Source of the DNA: Rahnella laticis
GTDB taxonomy: Bacteria; Pseudomonadota; Gammaproteobacteria; Enterobacterales; Enterobacteriaceae
Length of the DNA: 64,000 nt
Direction: 5' to 3'
Assembly (NCBI RefSeq): GCF_015644585.1
Contig: NZ_JADOBI010000009.1
Span: 63,498-127,497 of the forward strand
Positions 1 through 8,793 of this stretch are shown here, piece after piece (the stretch's first letter is position 1; every line of letters begins with the position of its first letter). Under the pieces are notes generated by a model. That model was given only the letters and a program-made list of their open reading frames with translations. It ran no database searches and was not told the origin of the DNA. The position numbers were made by a program, and so were the translations under genes.

Positions 1-713
1 AAACATGGGATTTCCAGACCTTCAGCCAGACGCGGCAGATAATGGTCTTTCTGTTCTTCGGTGCCGTAATGTTGCAGCAATTCGCCCGGGCCAAGGGAGT
101 TCGGCACGCCGACGGTGATGGCCAGAATGCCGGACACCCCCGCCAGTTTCTGTAACACGCGGGCCTGAGCGTAAGCGGAGAATTCCAGACCGCCGTACTC
201 TTTCTTAATGATCATCGCGAAGAAGCGGTGTTCTTTCAGATACGCCCACAGCTCCGGCGGCAAATCAGCCAGTTCGTGCGTGATCTCAAAGTCGTTCGCC
301 ATGCGGCAGGCTTCTTCAACCGGGCCGTCGATAAAGCGCTGCTCTTCTTCGGTCAGGTGTTGTTCAGGATAATCCTGCAATTTTTTCCAGTCCGGCTTAC
401 CGCCGAACAGATCGCCTTCCCACCAGGTGGTACCGGCTTCAATCGCTTCCTTTTCCGTGCGTGACATTGCAGGCATCACTTTACGGAAGGTGCGAAGTGC
501 AGGTGCAGAGAACAATGCGCGGCGCAGTGCGGGCACATTGAACGGCAGCAGGATAATCGCCAGCGGCAGTAACAGCCACAGCGTCCACAGATGAATGGCA
601 CCCATGGCAGCGGTAAATGCCAGTAAAATCAGGCTGCTAAAGGCAAGATTGACCTTGTGGTAAAACAACGCACCAAGGATCACGACAAATGCAACAATGC
701 TAAGAACCATCAT
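1..713 (-). CDS. fadE: Acyl-CoA dehydrogenase FadE, N-terminal part (cut by window edge)
   Basis: FadE catalyses the first oxidation step of fatty-acid beta-oxidation, acyl-CoA to trans-2-enoyl-CoA. The reading frame runs leftwards from an ATG at 713 and stays open to base 1, so about 237 codons are visible and the 3' part lies outside the window. The translation opens with two hydrophobic segments (about residues 1-55), followed by blocks characteristic of enterobacterial FadE such as [19 protein letters not shown] and the start of the acyl-CoA dehydrogenase fold. A second in-frame ATG follows directly (710). An AGGAG-like ribosome site lies at 721-726. A FadR-type operator sits just upstream. 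It is transcribed divergently from lpcA, the E. coli arrangement. Confidence 0.93.
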   Translation of the reverse strand, partial: MMVLSIVAFVVILGALFYHKVNLAFSSLILLAFTAAMGAIHLWTLWLLLPLAIILLPFNVPALRRALFSAPALRTFRKVMPAMSRTEKEAIEAGTTWWEGDLFGGKPDWKKLQDYPEQHLTEEEQRFIDGPVEEACRMANDFEITHELADLPPELWAYLKEHRFFAMIIKKEYGGLEFSAYAQARVLQKLAGVSGILAITVGVPNSLGPGELLQHYGTEEQKDHYLPRLAEGLEIPC

Positions 714-732
714 AGTAAAGCTCCTGAGTAGT

Positions 733-749
733 AGGAGGTCTGACCTGTT
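733..749. promoter_or_regulatory. FadR-type operator upstream of fadE
   Basis: The 17 bases contain GGTC-T-GACC followed by TGTT and agree at 14 of 17 positions with the known FadR consensus AACTGGTCNGACCTGTT. The site ends 20 bases before the fadE start codon, where a repressor would block transcription or initiation. E. coli fadE is a known FadR target, so the position makes sense. Binding is inferred from the match alone. Confidence 0.7.
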
Positions 750-981
750 GTAGGGATACAATGGTTTTAGTTCATGCTCATTTCTTTATCAATGTGTTTA
801 CATACTAATTACAACACAGCTCACAAACCGGCCGCACGAAGCGTCAAAAACGGAAACTATAAGAATCATTACCGCTTCTTGGCTTCTCGCTGTTTCGGCT
901 TTCCGTTAAACTGCTCAGCGGAAAGTTTTATTGCTATCGGCCAGCCACAGCTGGCTGCAAATGGACATAAAAGAGGCTGCT

Positions 982-1563
982 ATGTACCAGGATATTATCC
1001 GTACTGAACTGAACGAAGCTGCTGCTACGCTGAATAAATTCATCAGCGATCCGGCAAATATTGAGTCTATTCAACGTGCAGCAGTGCTGCTGGCCGATTC
1101 ATTCAAGGCGGGCGGGAAAGTGATTTCCTGCGGTAACGGCGGTTCACACTGTGACGCCATGCATTTCGCAGAAGAACTGACCGGCCGCTACCGTGAAAAC
1201 CGCCCGGGCTACCCGGCGATTGCGATTTCCGACGTCAGCCACATCTCCTGCGTGGGTAACGATTTCGGTTACGAATATATTTTCTCCCGCTATCTGGAAG
1301 CCGTGGGTCAGAAAGGTGATGTGCTGCTGGGCATCTCCACTTCCGGCAATTCCGGTAACGTGATCAAAGCGATTGAAGCCGCACGCGCCAAAGGCATGAA
1401 AGTCATTACCCTGACCGGTAAAGACGGCGGCAAAATGGACGGTTCTGCCGACGTGGAAATTCGCGTGCCACACTTTGGCTTCGCTGACCGCGTGCAGGAA
1501 ATCCACATTAAAGTGATCCACATTTTGATTCTGTTAATCGAAAAAGAGATGGCGAAGGCGTAA
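982..1563 (+). CDS. lpcA: Sedoheptulose-7-phosphate isomerase GmhA/LpcA
   Basis: This cytosolic SIS-domain enzyme converts sedoheptulose 7-phosphate to D-glycero-D-manno-heptose 7-phosphate, the first step to the ADP-heptose of the lipopolysaccharide inner core. The product is 193 residues, the usual family length. Visible signatures are CGNGGSH at residues 50-56, HFAEEL at 61-66 (active-site Glu region) and a C-terminal [10 protein letters not shown] helix carrying the catalytic His. The start at 982 gives the MYQD N-terminus of known GmhA proteins and has an AGAGG ribosome site at 972-976; the frame is also open to an ATG at 931, but that extension resembles nothing. It lies 26 bases before yafJ and is probably cotranscribed with it. 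Confidence 0.95.
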   Translation: MYQDIIRTELNEAAATLNKFISDPANIESIQRAAVLLADSFKAGGKVISCGNGGSHCDAMHFAEELTGRYRENRPGYPAIAISDVSHISCVGNDFGYEYIFSRYLEAVGQKGDVLLGISTSGNSGNVIKAIEAARAKGMKVITLTGKDGGKMDGSADVEIRVPHFGFADRVQEIHIKVIHILILLIEKEMAKA

Positions 1564-1589
1564 TGCCTTTGCCGTAAAGGAGGCGGGAG

Positions 1590-2357
1590 ATGTGCGAATT
1601 GCTCGGGATGAGCGCTAACGTTCCAACTGATATTTGCTTCAGTTTCAGTGGATTAGTGCAGCGCGGTGGCGGGACAGGCCCGCATAAAGACGGCTGGGGC
1701 ATTACCTTCTACGAGGGGAATGGCTGTCGTACTTTTAAAGATCCGATGCCGAGTTTTAATTCGCCTATCGCCCGCCTTGTTCAGGAATATCCGATCAAAT
1801 CCTGCGCGGTGATTTCCCATATTCGTCAGGCAAACCGTGGCGAAGTGGCGCTGGAGAATACCCATCCGTTTACCCGCGAACTGTGGGGCCATAACTGGAC
1901 TTACGCGCACAACGGCCAGCTTCGCGGTTACCGCCAGCTGGATACCGGCACGTTGCGTCCGGTCGGGCAAACCGACAGTGAATACGCATTTTGCTGGTTG
2001 CTGCATAAACTTACGCAGCGTTATCCGCGCCGTCCGGCCAGCTGGCCGCCGGTGTTCCGGTTTATTGCGTCGCTGGCGGATGAGTTACGGCAGAAGGGCG
2101 TGTTTAATATGCTGTTGTCGGACGGGCATTTTGTGATGGCCTATTGTTCGACCAATCTGCACTGGATCACGCGGCGGGCGCCTTTCGGAAAGGCAACGTT
2201 GTTGGATCAGGATGTGGAAATTGATTTTCAGCAGCAGACGACACCGGATGATGTCGTCACCGTGATTGCCACGCAACCGCTGACGGCAAACGAAACCTGG
2301 AACAAAATTGCTCCAGGTGAATTCGCATTATTTCACCGGGGCGAACGCCAGCTGTGA
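1590..2357 (+). CDS. yafJ: Class II glutamine amidotransferase-like protein YafJ
   Basis: The 255-residue protein belongs to the N-terminal-nucleophile (Ntn) glutamine amidotransferase family. The catalytic Cys is residue 2 after the initiator Met, exposed when Met is removed. Further family blocks are [15 protein letters not shown] and YAHNGQL, which line the glutamine pocket. No synthase domain is attached, so the acceptor of the released ammonia, if any, is unknown, as in E. coli. A GGAGGCGGGAG-type ribosome site precedes the ATG. The 3' end overlaps the convergent yafK by 30 bases. Confidence 0.92.
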   Translation: MCELLGMSANVPTDICFSFSGLVQRGGGTGPHKDGWGITFYEGNGCRTFKDPMPSFNSPIARLVQEYPIKSCAVISHIRQANRGEVALENTHPFTRELWGHNWTYAHNGQLRGYRQLDTGTLRPVGQTDSEYAFCWLLHKLTQRYPRRPASWPPVFRFIASLADELRQKGVFNMLLSDGHFVMAYCSTNLHWITRRAPFGKATLLDQDVEIDFQQQTTPDDVVTVIATQPLTANETWNKIAPGEFALFHRGERQL

Positions 2358-3053
2358 AGGCAGCGGGATGTTTGACAACGGTTGCAGCACTTCATATTTC
2401 CCATTAGTCACCACGACGTTCGGTGGCTGATGGTGTTTCTCAAAGTACGCAAAGCCCGGCTGTAGCTGACGCCAGAACGTGATGTAGCTTGAGTTTTTGT
2501 GCGACTGCATGTTGGCATCGGTCATCTTGAATGGATAAATGCTGATCTGCACGTTGCGCTGGCCGAACTGGAAGGCCGCCTGCACGTAGGTGAAGATTTC
2601 ATCCATATAACCGTCAGTCATCGCATAGCAACCGATAGATTTGCAGTTGCCGTGGATCATCAGATACTTACCGGAATAACCCTGCGAGATATCATAGGCG
2701 TTCGGGAAACCGATGTTGATGGCGCGATAAAAACGGCTGTCCGGTTTCAGGTGGTGAATATCCACGTTGTAGAAACCTTCCGGGCTTTTAAAATCACCTT
2801 CGCGACGTTTATTTCCTAAACCGCCAGAAAAATCGCAGATGCCGTAGCTGCCGATCAGACGATATTCGCCGTCGAGCTGGGCATACAATTCGAGTTTACG
2901 TTCTTGTTTGAATATCTGGATATAAACGGGAGCACCTAACAATTGTTTTTTAAGCGCCGCGTTTACCGGGACAGCATCGCTGGCCACGGCGTAATTTGCT
3001 GTAAATAAAGGCAAACTGAGGAGCATCGCAAGAAACAGCGCGATTCTGATCAT
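2328..3053 (-). CDS. yafK: YkuD-fold protein YafK/DpaA (peptidoglycan-Lpp amidase type)
   Basis: The 241-residue protein has an N-terminal signal sequence (about residues 1-25) and one L,D-transpeptidase (YkuD) domain. The catalytic motif [12 protein letters not shown] has His134, Ser139, Gly141 and Cys142. E. coli YafK, renamed DpaA or LdtF, is reported to release Braun lipoprotein from meso-DAP in peptidoglycan, and the length and motif order here agree with it, so a periplasmic role in wall-lipoprotein linkage turnover is likely. It is convergent with yafJ and followed upstream by about 280 bases of AT-rich DNA. Confidence 0.9.
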   Translation of the reverse strand: MIRIALFLAMLLSLPLFTANYAVASDAVPVNAALKKQLLGAPVYIQIFKQERKLELYAQLDGEYRLIGSYGICDFSGGLGNKRREGDFKSPEGFYNVDIHHLKPDSRFYRAINIGFPNAYDISQGYSGKYLMIHGNCKSIGCYAMTDGYMDEIFTYVQAAFQFGQRNVQISIYPFKMTDANMQSHKNSSYITFWRQLQPGFAYFEKHHQPPNVVVTNGKYEVLQPLSNIPLPSQLAFAPVK

Positions 3054-3300
3054 TCTAAGTCCTGCTCGATAATAATTTTGATTATTTTGTCTACAGATGA
3101 ACTGCCTGTAAGACCGCCACTGATTTTCTTCTTATGTACTGCCTGTCTGAAACGTTGCCATATTAATACTGATTAATTTTTTAGCAATCACCAAATATTG
3201 AATTCTCGCTTCAGGAAATGTAAATACTTTCTGATGCCATTAATGGTGATTAATTAAGCCAAATTAACCGTCATTTTCTGTGTTTGAAATCTCCTGATTC

Positions 3301-3320
3301 AACTGTATACTTATACAGTC
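3301..3320. promoter_or_regulatory. LexA (SOS) box of dinB
   Basis: The 20-base site has CTGT at 3303-3306 and ACAG at 3315-3318 separated by the AT-rich octamer ATACTTAT. This is the LexA consensus CTGT-N8-ACAG with near-perfect dyad symmetry. It ends 15 bases before the dinB ATG, so LexA binding would cover the promoter and ribosome-site region. dinB is a classical SOS gene. Confidence 0.9.
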
Positions 3321-3334
3321 ATTGGGGGAGGGCT

Positions 3335-4393
3335 ATGCGTAAAATCATTCATGTGGATATGGACTGCTTTTTCGCGGCCGTCGAGATGCGCGATGATCCT
3401 TCCCTGCGCGACATTCCTGTCGCCATCGGTGGCAGCCGCGACCGGCGTGGCGTCATCAGCACCGCCAATTATCCGGCACGAAAATTCGGCGTACACAGCG
3501 CGATGCCGACCGGAATGGCGCTCAAACTTTGCCCGCACCTGAAAGTGATCCCCGGCAGAATGGAGGCGTATAAAGAAGCCTCAAACCACATCCGCGAAAT
3601 CTTTGCGCGTTATACGCCATTGATCGAACCGCTGTCACTCGACGAAGCTTATCTGGATGTTTCAGAATCGACCCAATGCAATGGCTCCGCGACGCTGATC
3701 GCCGCTGAAATCCGTCAGGCGATTTTTGATGAAATTAATCTGACGGCCTCGGCGGGCATTGCGCCCATCAAATTTCTGGCAAAAATTGCCTCAGACCTGA
3801 ATAAACCCAACGGCCAGTTTGTGATTACGCCAGACAAAGTTGAGGCTTTTTTATTGGATCTGCCGCTGAGTAAAATCCCCGGCGTTGGCAAAGTCACCGC
3901 CCAGCGATTGCAGGAGCAGGGGTTGATCACCTGCGGCGACGTGCAGCGCTATGATTTAGCAAGGCTGCTTAAACAGTTTGGCAAATTTGGCCGCGTGCTG
4001 TGGGAGCGTTGTCAGGGCATCGACGAGCGTGAAATTTCAGCCGAGCGGCTGCGGAAATCGGTCGGTGTGGAACGCACGCTGGCGGAAGATATCCACAGCT
4101 GGGAGGAATGCGTCGCGCTGATCGAACGGTTATATCCTGAATTACAAACGCGCCTGAGCCGGGTCAGCCCGAATTTACGCATCGCGCGTCAGGGCGTGAA
4201 ACTCAAATTCCATGATTTCCAGCAGACCACGCAGGAACACGTCTGGCCGGTGCTCAATAAAGAAGATTTACTGAAAGTGGCGCGTGAAGCGTGGGAACAG
4301 CGGCGCGGCGGGCGGGGTGTGCGTCTGGTCGGGTTGCATGTCACGTTGCAGGATCCGCAGATAGAACGGCAGTTGTTACTGCCGTGGGAGTGA
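3335..4393 (+). CDS. dinB: DNA polymerase IV (Y-family, translesion)
   Basis: DinB is an error-prone polymerase without proofreading that bypasses N2-guanine adducts and is induced in the SOS response. The product from the ATG at 3335 is 352 residues. It shows the metal ligands Asp8 and Asp103/Glu104 (in SLDEAYLD), the steric-gate Phe13, the helix-hairpin-helix segment [11 protein letters not shown], the little-finger domain and a C-terminal QLLLPW stretch suited to the beta-clamp. This start follows a GGGGGAGGG ribosome site and gives the [14 protein letters not shown]-terminus of the family. The frame is open further upstream, but that extension would begin inside the LexA box region. Confidence 0.96.
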   Translation: MRKIIHVDMDCFFAAVEMRDDPSLRDIPVAIGGSRDRRGVISTANYPARKFGVHSAMPTGMALKLCPHLKVIPGRMEAYKEASNHIREIFARYTPLIEPLSLDEAYLDVSESTQCNGSATLIAAEIRQAIFDEINLTASAGIAPIKFLAKIASDLNKPNGQFVITPDKVEAFLLDLPLSKIPGVGKVTAQRLQEQGLITCGDVQRYDLARLLKQFGKFGRVLWERCQGIDEREISAERLRKSVGVERTLAEDIHSWEECVALIERLYPELQTRLSRVSPNLRIARQGVKLKFHDFQQTTQEHVWPVLNKEDLLKVAREAWEQRRGGRGVRLVGLHVTLQDPQIERQLLLPWE

Positions 4394-4396
4394 CTG

Positions 4397-4426
4397 TAGC
4401 GCCTCCCCTTCGCAGGGGAGGCGCTA
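4397..4426. terminator. Strong hairpin between convergent dinB and pepD
   Basis: A perfect 12-bp stem (4397-4408 with 4415-4426) encloses the hexaloop TTCGCA. It lies between the dinB stop and the pepD stop. Neither side carries a good U-run (AAAAC on the right, CTGACTG on the left), so it may act as a transcript-end stabiliser or as a weak bidirectional terminator rather than a classical intrinsic terminator. Confidence 0.55.
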
Positions 4427-4432
4427 AAACAA

Positions 4433-5893
4433 TTACTTACGTTCAGGAATCGCTTTCAGCAATGCTGTCAGCAGTTTCCAGTACAGCTCAACGCTGGCGA
4501 TTTCAACCTGCTCATCCGGCGAGTGTGGCCCGGTGATGGTTGGCCCGATGGAAACCATGTCCATGTCCGGGTACGGTTTTTTGAACAGACCGCATTCCAG
4601 ACCGGCGTGGATCACCATGATGTTCGGGGTTTTGCTGAACAGCGTTTCGTAGGTTTCACGCACCAGCGTCATCACCGGAGAGCTTGGCTCAGGTTTCCAG
4701 CCAGGATAGCTGCCTTTTGCCAGGCTTTTCGCGCCGGCCAGTTCGCTCAGCGAATTCAGCATGCTGACGACGTATTCTTTGCCGCTGTCGATAAGGGAAC
4801 GGATCAGGCTGTTGATCGCCACTTCGTCATCTTTCATGGTGACAACGCCGACGTTCAGGGAGGTTTCTACCACGCCTTTAACGTCATCGCTCATGCGGAT
4901 CACGCCGTTTGGCGTCGCGTTCAGCAGGGCAATGAATTTGCCCTGGCTGTCTTTGCTCAGCGCTTTCGCTGTGCTTTCTGCCGCTTCAACGACGAAAGCG
5001 ATTTTCTTCTCAACCGCAGACAGTTCGAACTGAATCGTTGCCAGGAATTCCTGTGCAGCGGCTTTCAGTGCGTCCGCTTTATCGGCTGCAATCGCCAGGG
5101 TTGCGATGGCTTCGCGGGGAATGGCGTTACGCAGCGTACCGCCGGTGAAATCCAGCAGGCGCAGGCCGAGGGTGTCGGCGTGTTCAGACAGGAAGCGCAC
5201 CAGCAGTTTGCTGGCATTGCCCAGACCGAGGTGGATATCCGCGCCGGAGTGGCCGCCTTTCAGGCCTTTCAGCGTCAGTTTCAGCGTGGTGAAACCGGCC
5301 GGAACCGCTTCGCGGCTCAGTGGCAGCGTTGCAGTAAAATCAATCCCGCCGGCGCAACCCATGTAGATTTCGCCTTCGGTTTCAGAATCGGTGTTGATCA
5401 GAATTTCAGACTGTAACCAGTCCGGTTGCAGGCCGAATGCGCCCGCCATGCCGGTTTCCTCGGTCATGGTCAGCAGCACTTCCAGCGGGCCGTGTTCTAC
5501 GCTGTCATCAGCCAGAACCGCCAGTGCAGAAGCCAGGCCGATACCGTTGTCTGCGCCCAGCGTGGTACCGCGGGCTTTTACCCAACCGTCTTCAATGAAC
5601 GGCTGAATCGGATCTTTAGTGAAATCGTGAACAGTATCGTTGTTTTTCTGCGGCACCATATCGAGGTGGGCCTGCAGGGCAACGGCTTTGCGGTTTTCCA
5701 TGCCTTTGGTGGCCGGTTTGCGCAGCAAAATGTTGCCAACTTCATCACGCTCAGCGTGGATACCCTTTTCCTGAGCCCATTCAACGATGTGTTTTGCCAG
5801 CGCTTCTTCATGATAAGAAGGGTGCGGAATTGAACATACTTTGGCAAAAATATCCCACAACGGTTGTGGCGAAAGCTGAGACAGTTCAGACAC
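4433..5893 (-). CDS. pepD: Aminoacyl-histidine dipeptidase (peptidase D)
   Basis: PepD is a cytosolic zinc dipeptidase of the M20 family that cleaves Xaa-His and other dipeptides. The 486 residues cover the whole family length. Catalytic blocks are visible in order: LQAHLDMVPQ (metal His and Asp), GADNGIG (bridging Asp), MTEETGM (general-base Glu), NTDSE, and HAGLECG near the C-terminus. The start is a GTG at 5893 giving MSELSQLSPQPLWDIF, the conserved N-terminus; CAGGAGAC stands just upstream. It is convergent with dinB and divergent from gpt. Confidence 0.95.
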   Translation of the reverse strand: MSELSQLSPQPLWDIFAKVCSIPHPSYHEEALAKHIVEWAQEKGIHAERDEVGNILLRKPATKGMENRKAVALQAHLDMVPQKNNDTVHDFTKDPIQPFIEDGWVKARGTTLGADNGIGLASALAVLADDSVEHGPLEVLLTMTEETGMAGAFGLQPDWLQSEILINTDSETEGEIYMGCAGGIDFTATLPLSREAVPAGFTTLKLTLKGLKGGHSGADIHLGLGNASKLLVRFLSEHADTLGLRLLDFTGGTLRNAIPREAIATLAIAADKADALKAAAQEFLATIQFELSAVEKKIAFVVEAAESTAKALSKDSQGKFIALLNATPNGVIRMSDDVKGVVETSLNVGVVTMKDDEVAINSLIRSLIDSGKEYVVSMLNSLSELAGAKSLAKGSYPGWKPEPSSPVMTLVRETYETLFSKTPNIMVIHAGLECGLFKKPYPDMDMVSIGPTITGPHSPDEQVEIASVELYWKLLTALLKAIPERK

Positions 5894-6187
5894 TATAAGT
5901 CTCCTGTAACAGTCAGCTCATTCAGGCTCCATTTGCAGGGGAACTGATTGAGATGCTGTAGGTTTAAGGTTAAGTAATCCCCGCCAGACTGTGTGGCGAG
6001 TGGCCTGACAGAATATCACTTAATCTTAACCTGTGCGCGGGCGCGGGGAGAAAATGCAGGATTTTTGCGGGCTGGCGGTGCTATAACCGCTGGTTTTTGT
6101 AGGCTGGACTCACTATAATCCTGCGCAACCTTTTTTCCCCTCGAATACATTTTTAGAAGCCGTCAATTCACTGGCTGGGACACCTTT
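5894..6187. promoter_or_regulatory. Divergent pepD/gpt control region
   Basis: This stretch between pepD and gpt holds no gene. On the plus strand a TATAAT at 6114-6119 is a good -10 element for gpt, 62 bases or so before the gpt ATG, but the -35 region (about 6091-6096) is weak. No clear operator was recognised. Confidence 0.4.
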
Positions 6188-6646
6188 ATGAGCGAAAAAT
6201 ACGTTGTAACCTGGGACATGCTGCAAATCCACGCCCGCACGATGGCTAAACGCCTGCTGCCGGCAGAACAATGGAAAGGCATTATTGCCGTCAGCCGTGG
6301 CGGTCTGGTTCCGGCAGCGTTACTGGCTCGCGAACTGTGCATCCGTCATGTGGATACCGTATGTATCTCCAGCTACGACCACGACAATCAGCGCGAAATG
6401 CAAGTGCTGAAACGCGCAGAAGGCGACGGTGAAGGTTTCATCGTAATCGACGATCTGGTCGATACCGGCGGCACCGCGAAAGCGATCCGCGAAATGTATC
6501 CGAAAGCGCATTTCATCACGATCTTCGCCAAACCTGCCGGTGCGCCGCTGGTTGACGATTACGTGGTTGATATCCCGCAGAACACCTGGATTGAACAGCC
6601 GTGGGATATGGGCGTGGTGTTCGTCCCGCCATTGGTCGGCAAGTAA
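6188..6646 (+). CDS. gpt: Xanthine-guanine phosphoribosyltransferase
   Basis: Gpt salvages guanine, xanthine and hypoxanthine by transferring phosphoribose from PRPP. The protein has 152 residues, exactly the enterobacterial size. The PRPP-binding signature [11 protein letters not shown] lies at residues 86-96, and the SRGGLVPA segment (36-43) forms the other phosphate contact. The C-terminal [14 protein letters not shown] block is typical for Gpt. It is followed by a palindromic repeat and an intrinsic terminator, so it appears to be a single-gene transcript. Confidence 0.96.
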   Translation: MSEKYVVTWDMLQIHARTMAKRLLPAEQWKGIIAVSRGGLVPAALLARELCIRHVDTVCISSYDHDNQREMQVLKRAEGDGEGFIVIDDLVDTGGTAKAIREMYPKAHFITIFAKPAGAPLVDDYVVDIPQNTWIEQPWDMGVVFVPPLVGK

Positions 6647-6651
6647 ACCCT

Positions 6652-6764
6652 CGTCATCCTTCACGCTGTCTCTGCGTTGGCTGCCTTCGCAAACCCCGGT
6701 CACATACTTTTGTATGCTCCCGGCGATTTGCTCCGTTGCCGCCTTGATGCAGCAAGAATGATTT
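6652..6764. repeat. Imperfect long palindrome (MITE-like repeat) after gpt
   Basis: About 113 bases begin right after the gpt stop and form an imperfect palindrome centred near 6715 on CATACTTTTGTATG. The arms pair through blocks such as GCGTTGGCTGCC / GTTGCCGCC and CCCCGGTCAC / GCTCCCGGCGA. The layout recalls the palindromic intergenic elements of Yersinia and Serratia genomes (for example the YPAL class), from which it may descend. No second copy is seen in this window, so family membership rests on resemblance only. Confidence 0.5.
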
Positions 6765-6793
6765 AGAGGATTGTGGTGATGATCTTCTAAAAT

Positions 6794-6826
6794 AACGCCT
6801 GGCTAATTGCCGGGCGTTTTGCTTTT
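6794..6826 (+). terminator. Intrinsic terminator of gpt
   Basis: The 10-bp stem AACGCCTGGC / GCCGGGCGTT (one G-U pair) at 6794-6803 and 6809-6818 has the loop TAATT and is followed by a T-rich tail (TTTTGCTTTT). It is well placed to end the gpt transcript, with the palindromic repeat inside the 3' untranslated region. Confidence 0.85.
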
Positions 6827-6951
6827 GTTGACTTGAAATCCTTTCCGCTTGACCTCACTCCTGTCTTGTCGCAACGTGGGCGGGTTATAATCCCTGCCTG
6901 AAACGTTCGCCTGCGGGCGAAAAGCTGCTTGCTAACGGAGGATCTTGCATC

Positions 6952-8202
6952 ATGGCTCCAGCCAATCTCACGGAAAAACTGTTCAAACCGTCATTCAAAT
7001 ATCCGGAAACTTCGACACTGGTTCATCGCGTTCATCATCACAATACGCACCCGCCGATGCACTCAGCGCTGGAAGGCGATACCGTGAATTGCTGGTACCG
7101 GACAATCAACCGTCTGATGTGGATGTGGCGCGGCGTTGATCCGCTGGAAGTGGAAGAAGTGCTGTCGCGCATTGCCGTTTCTCAGGCCGAACACAGCGAC
7201 CCGTTATTGCTCGATACCGTCATTGGCTATCGCAACGGCAACTGGATTTATGAGTGGTCGAATCAGGCCATGCACTGGCAGCAAAAAGCCGCCGATGAGA
7301 AAGACGCCAATCTTGCCAGCGAATACTGGCTGAAAGCCGCGAACCTTTACAGCATTGCCGGTTATCCGCATCTGAAAGGGGATACGCTGGCAGAACAGGC
7401 GGAAGCGCTGGCCAATAAAGCGTTTGAGAAATCCTCCGAACATTCACCGTATGATCTGAAAGAGCTGGAATTCAAAATCCCGGGCGGCGCGCCGATCACC
7501 GGTTTCCTGCATCTGCCGAACGAAGGCAAAGCGCCGTTCCCGACGGTCATGGTCTGCGGCGGTCTGGACACGTTACAAAGTGACCATCAGCGCCTGTTCC
7601 GCTCTTATCTCGCGCCGATGGGCATTGCGATGCTCACCATCGACATGCCGTCGATCGGTTTTTCCTCTAAATGGAAACTGACGCAGGACACCAGCTTCCT
7701 GCATCAGCAGGTTCTCATGCAGCTTTCTGATGTGCCGTGGGTGGATGCGAGCCGCGTCAGCCTGCTGGGTTATCGCTTTGGAGCGAACGTCGCCGTGCGG
7801 CTGGCGTATCTCGAGCCGCGCCGCGTGCGGGCTGTGGCGACGCTGGGCGCGCTGGTGCATTCGCTGCTGAGCGACCCGAAATGTCAGGAACAGGTGCCGG
7901 ATATGTACATGGACGTGCTGGCGAGCCGCATCGGAATGTCGACGGCGTCGGACTCCGCGCTGAAAACTGAACTTAATCGATATTCTCTGAAAACGCAGGG
8001 GTTATTAGGGCGCAGAACACCGACGCCAATGCTTGCCGCCTACTGGGAAAGCGATATCTTCAGCCCGAAGAGCGAAGCCAGGCTGATTGCGGATTCCTCC
8101 TCCGAAGGCAAGATTCTGACCATCAAAAGTGAGCCGCTTTATCAGCACTTTGACAGCGCGTTACACGAAATTTGTGAATGGCTGGAAAAGCAGATGCGTT
8201 AA
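6952..8202 (+). CDS. frsA: Esterase-like protein FrsA (fermentation/respiration switch)
   Basis: FrsA (YafA) is an alpha/beta-hydrolase-fold protein that binds the unphosphorylated glucose enzyme IIA of the PTS. Both the 416-residue length and the sequence match the family, from the N-terminal [12 protein letters not shown] block to the hydrolase core after about residue 180. The position of the nucleophile elbow reads GYRFGA (273-278), with Arg where a serine would stand, as also in E. coli FrsA, so a classical Ser hydrolase activity is not supported by the sequence. A GGAGG ribosome site precedes the ATG. It is on the same strand as crl, 63 bases away. Confidence 0.92.
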   Translation: MAPANLTEKLFKPSFKYPETSTLVHRVHHHNTHPPMHSALEGDTVNCWYRTINRLMWMWRGVDPLEVEEVLSRIAVSQAEHSDPLLLDTVIGYRNGNWIYEWSNQAMHWQQKAADEKDANLASEYWLKAANLYSIAGYPHLKGDTLAEQAEALANKAFEKSSEHSPYDLKELEFKIPGGAPITGFLHLPNEGKAPFPTVMVCGGLDTLQSDHQRLFRSYLAPMGIAMLTIDMPSIGFSSKWKLTQDTSFLHQQVLMQLSDVPWVDASRVSLLGYRFGANVAVRLAYLEPRRVRAVATLGALVHSLLSDPKCQEQVPDMYMDVLASRIGMSTASDSALKTELNRYSLKTQGLLGRRTPTPMLAAYWESDIFSPKSEARLIADSSSEGKILTIKSEPLYQHFDSALHEICEWLEKQMR

Positions 8203-8265
8203 CTTAACGGTTGCTAATTCTTAACGGTTTGCTAAAAAGGATCGTCTTTCTATGGAGGTTGTACA

Positions 8266-8667
8266 ATGACGTTACCAAGTGGTCATCCTAAAAGCAGGCT
8301 AATGAAACGTTTCGGTACACTCGGGCCGTACATTAGAGAAGGGAAATGCGAGAACGACCGCTTTTTCTTTGACTGCTTAGCGGTCTGTGTGAACGTGAAA
8401 CCCGCTCCTGAGAAGCGTGAATTCTGGGGCTGGTGGATAGAGTTGCAAGCCGAAGCCGAACGTTTTACCTATGTTTATTACTTCGGATTGTTCGATAAAG
8501 ACGGCATCTGGAAGGCGCAAAACATTAAAGATGCTGAAGTGCGTGAGAAACTTGAGACCACTCTGGTTGGGTTCCACAAAAAACTCAACACGATGATCGA
8601 AGAGATGTCCCTCAAACTGGAACCGGCTGATGATTTCAGCGAAGAACCGGTGAAGCTCTCCGCCTGA
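8266..8667 (+). CDS. crl: Sigma-S-binding holoenzyme assembly factor Crl
   Basis: Crl is a small cytosolic protein that favours the association of sigma-S (RpoS) with core RNA polymerase and thereby raises expression of stationary-phase genes. The product is 133 residues, the usual size. The conserved aromatic and charged core is visible ([38 protein letters not shown]). The ATG at 8266 has a strong GGAGG site eight bases upstream. In E. coli phoE and proB follow; here proB follows directly. Confidence 0.95.
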   Translation: MTLPSGHPKSRLMKRFGTLGPYIREGKCENDRFFFDCLAVCVNVKPAPEKREFWGWWIELQAEAERFTYVYYFGLFDKDGIWKAQNIKDAEVREKLETTLVGFHKKLNTMIEEMSLKLEPADDFSEEPVKLSA

Positions 8668-8710
8668 CACCTTCTGTACTACCCATTCCCATACTGAATG
8701 CTGCTATTAT

Positions 8711-8736
8711 AGCGTTATGCCGGTTGGCATAACGCT
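8711..8736. terminator. Hairpin between crl and proB
   Basis: A perfect 11-bp stem (8711-8721 with 8726-8736) with the tetraloop GGTT lies 43 bases after crl and 57 bases before proB. The following bases are TCTCCCCTG, so the U-run is poor. It may end the crl transcript inefficiently or form a leader structure for proBA. Confidence 0.5.
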
Positions 8737-8793
8737 TCTCCCCTGTTACAAAGACAACGAAGCATTTCTTATTTCACCTTAATGGAAAGACTA

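Noticed and set aside
931..981. N-terminal extension of LpcA from an ATG at 931
   Set aside because: The 17 extra residues are not found in the family, and the ATG at 982 has the ribosome site and conserved start.
4523..5416. Long open frame of 297 codons on the plus strand
   Set aside because: It lies antisense inside pepD, whose protein matches peptidase D throughout. The antisense translation has the His/Gln/Phe-rich composition typical of GC-rich shadow frames.
6849..6891. TTGACC and TATAAT as a promoter pair for frsA
   Set aside because: The -10 element at 6886-6891 is good but the spacing to TTGACC (6849-6854) is 31 bases, too long for one promoter, and no better -35 element is visible.
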